A stretch of DNA of 35,314 bases from an uncultured Bacilli bacterium (GCA_947594595.1 CANQEE010000009.1:1-35314), one strand, 5' to 3'. Shown: positions 1-8,519, counted from the stretch's first letter. Notes: generated by a model not told the origin, from the letters alone. Numbers and translations: made by a program.

Positions 1-231
1 CTTGTTAAAATTCATCCTTTTGTTGATGGAAATGGGAGAACATCAAGATTAATTATGAATTTAGATTTGATGAAACACGGCTTTAATCCTGTAATTATAA
101 AAAAAGAAAATAGATTACAATATTATGAAGCTTTAGATAAAGCACATACAACGCAAGATTATACTGATTTTATCAAATTAATAAATGGATTAGAGATAGA
201 AATGTTAAAGAAATATTTAGAATTATTGTAA
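1..231 (+). CDS. Fic family protein, C-terminal fragment (5' end outside window)
   Basis: Frame 1 open from base 1 to TAA 229-231: LVKIHPFVDGNGRTSRLIMNLDLMKHGFNPVIIKKENR..., containing the Fic motif HPFxxGNGRxxR. Confidence 0.9.
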   Translation, partial: LVKIHPFVDGNGRTSRLIMNLDLMKHGFNPVIIKKENRLQYYEALDKAHTTQDYTDFIKLINGLEIEMLKKYLELL

Positions 232-322
232 CAGGATTTTTTAATAAGTTATAATAAGTATATGTTGGGAAAAGAGATATTTCTAAACAATTAACAAAAT
301 AGTACATTGTGATAGTAAACGG

Positions 323-466
323 ATGCAAACAAAGTTTGCAAAATGTTTGCAAATGAAAAAAATTTATAGTAACAATAATAACACAAATACCATAAATACT
401 ATAAATACTGGAGTATGCTCAACATGTGGAAGTGGTAAGAAGTATAAGAATTGTTGCGGAAAATGA
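323..466 (+). CDS. 47-aa SEC-C motif microprotein (not in ORF track)
   Basis: ATG 323 to TGA 464-466: MQTKFAKCLQMKKIYSNNNNTNTINTINTGVCSTCGSGKKYKNCCGK. The C-terminus matches the SEC-C zinc motif CxCGSGKKYKxCCG with one extra residue between the first two Cys. May be a real small protein or a remnant. Confidence 0.5.
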   Translation: MQTKFAKCLQMKKIYSNNNNTNTINTINTGVCSTCGSGKKYKNCCGK

Positions 467-627
467 GAATGAATAAATGGTTTTAGAAAATTTTAATTAC
501 TAAAAAATTTAATCTAATTTAAATTTTGACCACCAAAAAATTCAAAAAGTAATAAAAAACTCCGTAAAATAAAGGATGTCACGATATTATAATGGTTGAC
601 ATCTTTTAAATTTAAAGAGGTATATTA

Positions 628-1633
628 ATGGAGAACAAGTATGATTCTAATAATATAGTAATTTATCAATCTGATGATGGAGAAACTAAAATTGATGTAA
701 AATTGGAAAATGAAACTGTTTGATTATCTTAACAAAAAATGGCATTGCTTTTTAAAACTTCAAGAACAAATATTGTTGAACATATAAATAATATATATTT
801 AGAGGTAGAATCAGATAAAATTTCAACATGTCAAAATTTTCGACAAGTTCGAAAAGAAGGAAATAGAGAGGTATCACGGGAAATTCCGTTTTATAATTTA
901 GATATGATTATTTTTTTAAGATATCGTATTAAATCTAAAATAGCTACTAATTTTAGAAAATGGGCTACCGAAAGATTAAAAGATACATGATTAAAGAATT
1001 CACATTAGATGATGAACGTCTTAAAGGCAATGCTGGTGACAATTACTGGAAGGAATTACTAGCTAGAATAAAGGATATAAGATCTTCAGAAAAAGTTCTC
1101 TACCGCCAAGTTTTAGATTTATATGCCACTGCAGTTGATTATAATCCAAAGGATGAAAAATCTATTGAGTTTTTTAAAATTGTGCAAAATAAACTTCATT
1201 TTGTAACAGATGACCATACTGCTTCAGAAATAATCTACGAAAGAGCTAATTCAGAAAAACCATTTATGGGACTTATGACCTTTAGTAGTGATATTCCAGT
1301 TATAAGTGATGTAGTCATTGCTAAGAATTATTTAACAGAAGAAGAATTAAAAATTTTAAATAATTTAGTATCAGGATATTTTGATTTTGCTGAAATTCAA
1401 GCAATTAGGCATAAACAAATGTATATGGAAGATTATATAAGAGAACTTGATTCCATTTTATTTACTACAGAAGGAAAGACATTAATTGGTGCGGATACTA
1501 AAGTCACGATGAAGCAATAAAAAAAGCAAAAAGTGAATATAGGAAATATCAAGTAAAGAAATTAGCCCTGTGGAAAAGCATATTTAGAAACATTAAAAGA
1601 CATTAGTAAAAAATTGATGACAAAGAGAGTTAA
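628..1633 (+). pseudogene. RhuM family (virulence RhuM) protein, degraded
   Basis: ATG 628 gives MENKYDSNNIVIYQSDDGETKIDVKLENETV*LS*QKMALLFKTSRTNIVEHINNIY..., continuing in ORF 739-990 and, after a frameshift, in ORF 960-1520 (LIKEFTLDDERLKG...DYNPKDEKSIEFFKIVQNKLHF...HTASEIIYERANSEKPFMGL). A further frameshift continues as DEAIKKAKSEYRKYQ. Two nonsense codons and at least two frameshifts. 3' end approximate. Confidence 0.85.
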
Positions 1634-1927
1634 CAAAATAATTTTGCAACCCTCTTTTTATTAAAAAATAATATTCCTTTTACAACGCCCTTTTTACTTA
1701 CATGTTATCCTGTAAAAGTAAATTTTATCTAATTTTGCTTTCTTTTCTTAATTTTTATTATAAGTGACTTATTAAGATCAATAAAGTAGTTATATTCTTT
1801 TACTTAAAAACGCTTGCGAAATATCCTCACAAGCGTAATCTATAAGAAGAGGAACAAAATAACCTTCGTTTTTTGTTTCCTCAATGATAGTTTATGTAAA
1901 AATAAATGAAGTATACATACAAAATCT

Positions 1928-1956
1928 TTGTTAGAAATAATTTTCTCGTGTATAAT
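1928..1956 (+). promoter_or_regulatory. Putative sigmaA promoter of prfB
   Basis: TTGTTA (1928-1933), 17-nt spacer, TATAAT (1951-1956), 24 bp before the ATG at 1980. Confidence 0.6.
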
Positions 1957-1979
1957 AAGAATAGAAACTAGGTGAAAAA

Positions 1980-3081
1980 ATGGAACAAATTGAATTGAAA
2001 AAAAAATATGAATCACTTCAAGAAGAAATTGAGATAATATGGAGGTCACTTTGACTGTGCTAAGAAAGAAAGAGAAATTAGAGAATTAGAAGAAAAGATG
2101 AGTGCCCCTGATTTTTGGAATCAAAAAAGAGAAAATACAGAAGCAGTAACATCTAAGATTTCCACATTGAAAAATCAAGTAAACAAAATCAAAAAAATAA
2201 GAGAACAAGTTCATTCAAATATAGAATTTTTAGAACTATTAGAGACTGAAAAAGATATGACTATTTTTTCTTCTTTAGAAAAGGAATATGAAGAGATAAA
2301 AAAACAAGTAGAAAAAGAAAGTATAGCACTTCTTCTTGGAAAAGAATATGATCAAAATGATTGCATCTTAGAAATTCATGCAGGTGCAGGAGGAACAGAA
2401 GCTTGTGATTGGGCAGAAATGCTATATCGAATGTATTTAAGATATTTGGAAAAAACTAGAAGAAAGGTGACTCTTTTAGATTATCAAGCAGGAGAAGAAG
2501 CAGGAATAAAAAGTGTAACAATTAAAGTGGAAGGGAATTATGCTTATGGATATCTAAAGAGTGAAAAAGGAGTTCATCGTTTAGTACGTCTTTCTCCTTT
2601 TGATTCATCGAATCGTAGACATACCTCCTTCGCTTCTGTTGATGTGACTCCTGAAATTTTAGAAGATGTGTCTATACATATAGATGAAAAGGATTTAAAA
2701 ATCGATGTATATCGTTCGCAAGGAGCAGGTGGACAAGGGGTCAATACGACAGATAGTGCAGTTCGAATTACCCATCTTCCTACCAAAACTGTTGTTACCT
2801 GTCAAAATGAAAGAAGCCAAATTCAAAATAAGGAACAAGCTTTAAAAGTGTTAAAAAGTAAACTTTATGTATTAGAACAACAAAAAAGAGAACAAGAGTT
2901 AGCTTCTTTGAAAGGAGAACAACAAAATATTGAATTTGGTTCACAAATTAGAAGTTATGTAATGCATCCATATTCTATGGTAAAAGATCATAGAACCAAT
3001 TATGAAACAAGTAATGTAAGTGCAGTTTTAGATGGGGAACTAGATAAAATAATTGAAAGTTATTTGAAAGGAGTAGAATAA
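1980..3081 (+). CDS. prfB: Peptide chain release factor 2, expressed through a +1 programmed frameshift
   Basis: ATG 1980: MEQIELKKKYESLQEEIEIIWRSL, then CTT-TGA-C at 2049-2055 preceded by a GGAGGT SD-like element. A +1 shift gives DCAKKEREIRELEEKMSAPDFWNQKREN..., joining ORF 2098-3081, which has the GGQ-type motif SQGAGGQGVNTTDSAVRI. Confidence 0.95.
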
Positions 3082-3082
3082 A

Positions 3083-3964
3083 ATGGGGTTTTTTAGTAAA
3101 GTTAAAGTAGATGATATATTAAAAGAAATTTATAAAAAGACTAGAATAAAACGTTATCTTCTTTTAGCATTTGGGTGTTTCTTAGTAGCACTTTCCTTCA
3201 ACCTTTTTTATCAACCCAATGATTTAGTGGTTGGTGGGGTAAGTGGAATTTCTTTAATTATAAAGCATTTTTTTGGAACAGATCCGTCTCTTGTGATTCT
3301 AATCATTTCATTACTTTTAGTGATACTTTCTTATTTCTTATTAGGAAAAGAAGCAACAAAGGCTACCATATTAGGAACGATTCTTTATCCTGTTTTTGTA
3401 AAACTTACTGCCAATGTTGCAGTATATATTGATTTAGATGCAAGTGAAATGTTACTCTCAGCTGTTTTTGGTGGATTGTTGAATGGGTTTGGTTCAGGTT
3501 TGATCTTTAAAGCAGGATTTACAACAGGTGGAACAGATATTTTAAATCAGATTGTAGCAAAATATGGAAAAGTAAGTATGGGAAAAGCAATTATTTTAAT
3601 TGATGGACTTATTGTTTTGGCTGGAGGACTAACATTTGGATTTACGAAATTGATGTATGCAATGATTGTACTTTATATTATTTCACTTATGACAGATCGA
3701 GTTCTTTTGGGAATTTCTGATAGTAAGGCTTTCTATATTATTACCGAAGAAGAAAAAGAAGTGAAAGAATTTATTTTGAAGTACTTGCATCATGGAGTTA
3801 CGGTTTTTAATGCACATGGAGGATATAATGAAAAAAAACAAACTGTTTTAATGTGTGTTATACCAACAAAAGAATATTTCAAATTGAAAGAAGGAATTCA
3901 CAAATTAGATCCATCTGCTTTCTTTGTAGTTACGGATGCTTATGAAGTGTTTGGGGGTGAGTAA
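3083..3964 (+). CDS. YitT family membrane protein (DUF161/DUF2179)
   Basis: Full ORF, hydrophobic N-terminus with FNLFYQPNDLVVGGVSGISLI and a soluble DUF2179-like C-terminus (TVFNAHGGYNEKKQTVLMCVIPTKEYFKLKE). Confidence 0.85.
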   Translation: MGFFSKVKVDDILKEIYKKTRIKRYLLLAFGCFLVALSFNLFYQPNDLVVGGVSGISLIIKHFFGTDPSLVILIISLLLVILSYFLLGKEATKATILGTILYPVFVKLTANVAVYIDLDASEMLLSAVFGGLLNGFGSGLIFKAGFTTGGTDILNQIVAKYGKVSMGKAIILIDGLIVLAGGLTFGFTKLMYAMIVLYIISLMTDRVLLGISDSKAFYIITEEEKEVKEFILKYLHHGVTVFNAHGGYNEKKQTVLMCVIPTKEYFKLKEGIHKLDPSAFFVVTDAYEVFGGE

Positions 3965-4819
3965 ATGCCTTTTAATGAAATAATCAATGAAAAAAATTTG
4001 GTGGGACGTTATTTTATTTTACTTCTTTGCTTATTTCTTTCTGCCATACTATTTAATATTTTTCTTCTACCAACTAATCTAGTAATTGGTGGAGTAAATG
4101 GTGTTGCTGTTTTGTTACATCATTTGTTTGATTTTGATCCTTCTCTTGTTATTTTATTGATATCAATTAGTATGCTTATTTTCAGTTTTTTCTTTTTAGG
4201 TTTGGAAAAAACAATGGGAAGTTTAGTAGCTACTATTGTTTATCCTTTTTTTGTCAGTATTACAGCACCAATTGTAGTAAGATTTCATGTGGATAGTAAT
4301 GAATTATTGCTTCTCTCTCTTATAATTGGAGTTATTTCTGGAATTACAAATGGACTCGTTTATCGTGTTGGATTTAGTAATGGTGGATTAAACATTATCA
4401 ATCAAATTTTATATAAATATTTTCATATTTCTTATAGTAAAAGTAGTTTTGTTATCAATGGTTTAATTGTATTTTTAGGAGGTATTTATATTGGATTTAA
4501 TATGGTTCTTTATGCCATTTTAATTCTTTATATCAATAGTTTGATTATGGATCGAGTTATGCTTGGAATTTCTAGGAATAAAGCCTTTTATATTGTGACA
4601 CAAGAGGATGAAAAAATTAAGAATTTTATTATTGAAGAGTTACACCATTCTGCGACAGTTTTTGATGTAAAAGGAGGCTTTTTAGAAAAAAGAAAACGTG
4701 TTATTTTAGCAGTCGTTCCAACTCAAGAATATTTTACATTGAAAGAAGCAATAAAAATGTTAGATCCCGCTGCTTTTTTTGTTGCAAGTGATGCTTATCA
4801 GACAGAAGGAGGAAGTTAA
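3965..4819 (+). CDS. YitT family membrane protein, tandem paralog
   Basis: Co-linear with the preceding ORF over its whole length (FNIFLLPTNLVIGGVNGVAVL...; ATVFDVKGGFLEKRKRVILAVVPTQEYFTLKEAIKMLDPAAFFVASDAY). Confidence 0.85.
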   Translation: MPFNEIINEKNLVGRYFILLLCLFLSAILFNIFLLPTNLVIGGVNGVAVLLHHLFDFDPSLVILLISISMLIFSFFFLGLEKTMGSLVATIVYPFFVSITAPIVVRFHVDSNELLLLSLIIGVISGITNGLVYRVGFSNGGLNIINQILYKYFHISYSKSSFVINGLIVFLGGIYIGFNMVLYAILILYINSLIMDRVMLGISRNKAFYIVTQEDEKIKNFIIEELHHSATVFDVKGGFLEKRKRVILAVVPTQEYFTLKEAIKMLDPAAFFVASDAYQTEGGS

Positions 4820-4846
4820 AAAGTCCTTTTCTTTTTTATTTATTTG

Positions 4847-4855
4847 TGATATAAT
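4847..4855 (+). promoter_or_regulatory. Extended -10 promoter of ssrA
   Basis: TGaTATAAT at 4847-4855, 11 bp before the mature tmRNA 5' end; no good -35. Confidence 0.55.
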
Positions 4856-4866
4856 CAGCTTGTCTT

Positions 4867-5243
4867 GGGGATGATTTGGTTTCGACGGGAGAATCTTCGA
4901 AATAAATTGCAGGTCGAGTGCTTACGTAATAAGCAAACAACAATAAATGCAAAAAATGTAAAAAATGTACTTGCTAACATGTTTGGTGGAAACCAAGCTG
5001 TAGCTTTTGCCTAATTTAAGGAAGGTACAACTCTCCACTTCTTTTCCTACGAAGTTGTGCGAGGGTTCATATTAGTAGGATATATACCTTTTTCTGCCAA
5101 AAAAAGATATGAATGTTTAGGCTAGTATTACATTTTGTTCGTTAACTACTTGAATGTAATATGAGAAAAATAAGTTAACTAAACCTGTAGAAATTTATCT
5201 AGAAATCTTTCGGACAGGAGTTCAATTCTCCTCATCTCCACCA
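4867..5243 (+). ncRNA. ssrA: Transfer-messenger RNA (tmRNA)
   Basis: 5' GGGGATGATTTGGTTTCGACGGGA and 3' GGACAGGAGTTCAATTCTCCTCATCTCCACCA (T-arm, acceptor, CCA). Internal tag ORF at about 4928-5014: NKQTTINAKNVKNVLANMFGGNQAVAFA*. Confidence 0.95.
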
Positions 5244-5256
5244 GATTGATACCAAG

Positions 5257-5284
5257 CTCGAACTTTTATAGTTTGAGTTTTAAT
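5257..5284 (+). terminator. Intrinsic terminator after ssrA
   Basis: CTCGAAC-TTTTATA-GTTTGAG followed by TTTT. Confidence 0.65.
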
Positions 5285-5314
5285 ATGTTTGACCAATAAG
5301 GTCAAACAAAAATC

Positions 5315-5331
5315 TACCGGCTATGCCGGTA
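5315..5331. repeat. Perfect stem-loop, candidate IS200/IS605 left-end hairpin
   Basis: TACCGGC-TAT-GCCGGTA, 7-bp stem and 3-nt loop, about 100 bp upstream of a TnpA-like remnant. Confidence 0.5.
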
Positions 5332-5365
5332 TGAATATAAAAGCAGTAGCGTCGTAGTAATAAAT

Positions 5366-5435
5366 CATTTAATTCTCCTTTTGATATAATGAAAATGGTC
5401 GGTCAACCAAATTCAATCAAGAGGAGGATTAAATG
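5366..5435 (+). promoter_or_regulatory. RBS-sequestering inverted repeat with an internal extended -10 promoter in the tnpA remnant leader
   Basis: CATTTAATTCTCCTTTTGA (5366-5384) against TCAAGAGGAGGATTAAATG (5417-5435): 19 positions with two G-U wobbles; right arm holds the SD (GAGGAGG) and ATG. TGATATAAT lies at 5382-5390. Confidence 0.7.
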
Positions 5436-5528
5436 AAAAAACTAAAATCAGGTAGAGAAGCAGATGAAAGTAGTTTATCTCATACCAAATGGAAATTGTA
5501 TGTATCATATAGTTTTTTTTATGCTTAA
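5433..5528 (+). pseudogene. IS200/IS605-type TnpA remnant (N-terminal ~35 codons, frameshifted and truncated)
   Basis: MKKLKSGREADESSLSHTKWKLYVSYSFFYA*. A frame change after TKW reads NCMYHIVF, matching the SLSHTKWNCKYHIVFxPKYRR start of Y1 transposases. Confidence 0.7.
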
Positions 5529-5628
5529 ATTTATGTTATAATAAGAACTAACTTTTAAATTGAAATCTGTCAATTTAGAAAACACACTTGCATATTGGAA
5601 ACCAATATGTGTTTATGGAGGTAATTTA

Positions 5629-6197
5629 ATGGACGATATAATAAATAAAATATATGATGAAGTAAAAAAAGATGTATGTTACCATCCAATACTTATGGAA
5701 TTGGAGCTTGGGATCATCATATTGAATTAGTTTATAAAATAGCTATAGAAATTTGTTCCGAATATGGAGCAAATCACGATGTAGTTGCTTTAGCCGCTTT
5801 ATTACATGATGTTGCATCTATTACCGATAAGTCTTATACTGAACAACATCATATAATTGGAGCTCAAATTGCTGAAGAATTATTAACTCCTTATCCAATT
5901 ACTAAAGAAGATATAGAATTAATAAAAAAATGTATTTTGAATCATCGAGGAAGTAGATTAGTTAAAAAAACTACCCCAGAGGAAATATGTATAGCTGATG
6001 CGGATGCTATGGCTCATTTTTATAGTGTACCTTCCTTACTTCGAATGGTATATATAGAAAAAAATATGTCTATAGATGAGGGAGAAAAATTTGTTTATAA
6101 TAAATTACAAAGAAGTTATAACAAATTGTCAGACAAAGGAAAAGAAATCATTTTACCTCATTATCAAGCATCAAAAATTTTATTATTAAAAAAATAG
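5629..6197 (+). CDS. HD-domain phosphohydrolase, apparently frameshifted near the N-terminus
   Basis: ORF 5676-6197 has HD motifs (WDHHIELVYKIA...ALLHDVAS...CILNHRG). The ATG at 5629 with SD GGAGG opens MDDIINKIYDEVKKD in another frame; a -1 shift at A7 (5664-5670) gives ...DEVKKRCMLPSNTYGIGAWDHH. Confidence 0.75.
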
Positions 6198-6633
6198 TTG
6201 TTGTACGTCTTCCTTTAGGGCACCAGTGACGTTTCTATTCGAACTTTTTCGAATATTGATATAAATAGATATTCCCTTAGGTCATTTTGATACACTTGTC
6301 AAAATACCTAGGGGGTTAATTATTTTGACATAGATAATGAAATAATAAAATAAAAGAAAATAATTATTTAGTTATTTTTTTGAGTTCCGGTAAAATTTTA
6401 TAGAATTATTGAAATAGCAATAAAAAATATTATGGATACTAAACAATTTGTCTTTATTGTATTCTGTTGATATTTACTGACTAATTTTGCAACTGTTGTA
6501 AAAAAATACCGAAACTCAAAAGTTATTTTAAGTAGACTTTTATGTAAAATTTTGATAATATATCTACTCAAAGAAACAAATAACTAGATGGAAAATAATG
6601 ATTTTGCAATAGTATTTAGGAAGAAGGTGGCCT

Positions 6634-7344
6634 ATGAAATGTTTTAGATCTACATCTATTAATACAATAGAAAAAGTTTTTACTGAAGGTATAGTCCCTT
6701 CTTGTGGTCGAAATTCTAGGTTAATTGGTGATAATAGAAAAAAAGTATTTTTTTCAGAAGGTTTTCATGGTACAATTGCTCTTTTAATTGATTTTAATAT
6801 TGTATATAATAAAATTAAAAAAAATCAGATGCAACTTTCTGATGAAGAACTATACTCAAAAGTTATTAATTCCAAAAATATCAGAGAATATTTAGGAGAA
6901 GGTGTTTATTTAACATTTGAGAGTGAAAATGTAGTGAATGAAAATAATGAAGTCGATGGATTTACAAGTAAAAAAATAAATCCAAATTTATTAGAAGTTG
7001 CAATGATTGTAAACATTGATGATAGTACTTTTTCATATTCAAGATTTGATGTAGTCCACTTTATGATGGCTCAAACAAATTATGAAGATATAAGATATAG
7101 TGGTATTAAATGGCCAAATACTTTATTGCATGAAAGACATAACAAAAAGTCGGAAGAAGAAAAAATTAGAATAAATCAATCAAAAATTAGGCAATATTAT
7201 GAAGAAAATGAAGAATTGATAAATAAATTTAGAATGAATCAATATAAGTTAATATATATTCCATTAAATGTATTTGTTAATGAAATATATGTAAATAAAG
7301 TAAAACCAACAAAATTTCAAAAAGTATTAACTAAAGAAAATTAA
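6634..7344 (+). CDS. Uncharacterized protein, possible ADP-ribosyltransferase-like fold at N-terminus
   Basis: Intact 236-aa ORF with a GAAGAAGGTGG-type SD. N-terminus MKCFRSTSINTIEKVFTEGIVPSCGRNSRLIGDNRKKVFFSEG resembles the 'F/H-x-x-T ... GI ...' opening of small ART-like enzymes. The family assignment is a weak guess. Confidence 0.5.
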   Translation: MKCFRSTSINTIEKVFTEGIVPSCGRNSRLIGDNRKKVFFSEGFHGTIALLIDFNIVYNKIKKNQMQLSDEELYSKVINSKNIREYLGEGVYLTFESENVVNENNEVDGFTSKKINPNLLEVAMIVNIDDSTFSYSRFDVVHFMMAQTNYEDIRYSGIKWPNTLLHERHNKKSEEEKIRINQSKIRQYYEENEELINKFRMNQYKLIYIPLNVFVNEIYVNKVKPTKFQKVLTKEN

Positions 7345-7477
7345 AAATCAAAAAAAAATTAATAAAAAATATGAAAATAGTTAATTTTGTGAAAAGTTGT
7401 AAATGACCTCTTAGTTCCATTGTTTAAGAGAATTGCTAAAAAATTTAAGAACCCATTTATAGAAAGGTAGGATAAAA

Positions 7478-8476
7478 TTGTTTAATAATATTAAACCTTT
7501 AAAAACTGAATTTGGATTTTGTTTCCCTTATAATTTAAATGATAAAAAATATACCCTTGAAATTCATTATCCCACTATTCAAAGTGCTTATAATATTCCA
7601 TATATTCTTGTTTTACCGGAACAATTAGATGAAAAATGTTTTCTTTCAGTAGAAGTTAATAATTTAGAAATAGAAGATTCATATGAGTTATTAAAGAATG
7701 GCCTTCTTACTGCTCGTAATTTAATAAATAAGTTAAAAGGATGGAATTGTCCAATTTTAATTCCAATATTACCTAGTGTTTCTTCACAAGACCCTTACTA
7801 TCAACAACTTTCTAAAGGATGCTTTAATATCTCAAAAGATAATCTTTACTATCGTATAGATTTACAAGTTTTAAATATTATAAATGAAGTAAAACAAAGA
7901 ATGAGCAAGCAAATCAAAATAAAAGAGAAAATATTTTTAAATGGATATTCTTCTTCTGGTGTTTTTGCTCAAAGATTTGTACTCTTACATCCTGAAATTG
8001 TAGAAATGGCTTGTATTGGTGGAGCAAGTGGAAGTATTCCAATGCCCCTTTTCCAATTAGAATATCCCTTAGGTATAAAAGACTATAGAAAGATTACAGG
8101 CAAAGAATTTAATAATGAAAGTTATTCGAAAGTTAAATTTCGCTACTATGTTGGAGAGTTGGAAGATCAGAAAAAAGCATCCAAGCGATTCGATGAAGAA
8201 GGAAAGGCAGTTTCAATGCATGATATGAGCTTTTTTGAGCGAAGTGTTCCAAGTGCTGTTGGAGCTATCCAAAGAAAATTATTTGGAAAAAATATATTAG
8301 AAAGATCAATCAATCAAATTACTCTCTTAAAAAAAATGGGAATAGATATTAAACAAAAAATAGTAATAGGTCGAACACACAGTAATCAAGAAGGAGACGG
8401 AGTAAATGAGATTGGAGATCAATTTGTAAACGATTGTTATCGAGAAATATATTATAGAGTAGAAAATAATCAATAA
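7478..8476 (+). CDS. Alpha/beta-hydrolase (esterase/depolymerase-like)
   Basis: TTG start after AGAAAGGTAGG; nucleophile elbow GYSSSG in KIFLNGYSSSGVFAQRFVLLHPEIV, possible catalytic His in GRTHSNQEGD. Confidence 0.65.
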   Translation: MFNNIKPLKTEFGFCFPYNLNDKKYTLEIHYPTIQSAYNIPYILVLPEQLDEKCFLSVEVNNLEIEDSYELLKNGLLTARNLINKLKGWNCPILIPILPSVSSQDPYYQQLSKGCFNISKDNLYYRIDLQVLNIINEVKQRMSKQIKIKEKIFLNGYSSSGVFAQRFVLLHPEIVEMACIGGASGSIPMPLFQLEYPLGIKDYRKITGKEFNNESYSKVKFRYYVGELEDQKKASKRFDEEGKAVSMHDMSFFERSVPSAVGAIQRKLFGKNILERSINQITLLKKMGIDIKQKIVIGRTHSNQEGDGVNEIGDQFVNDCYREIYYRVENNQ

Positions 8477-8519
8477 TGATTTACATTGCTTTGATTTAAA
8501 TTTTCTCTATTAAATGCTA

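Noticed and set aside
700-735. TGA as Trp codon (genetic code 4) suggested by the RhuM alignment
   Set aside because: prfB is present, many genes end in TGA, conserved ORFs are full length with TGA as stop, and a TAA follows within a few codons.
1840-2049. Minus-strand 69-aa ORF over the prfB start
   Set aside because: Phe/Leu-rich translation of antisense DNA, overlapping the prfB promoter and start; no SD or family. Only the adjacent terminator-like hairpin was kept as a finding.
2574-2786. Minus-strand ORF inside prfB
   Set aside because: Antisense to a conserved RF2 domain; composition typical of a shadow ORF.
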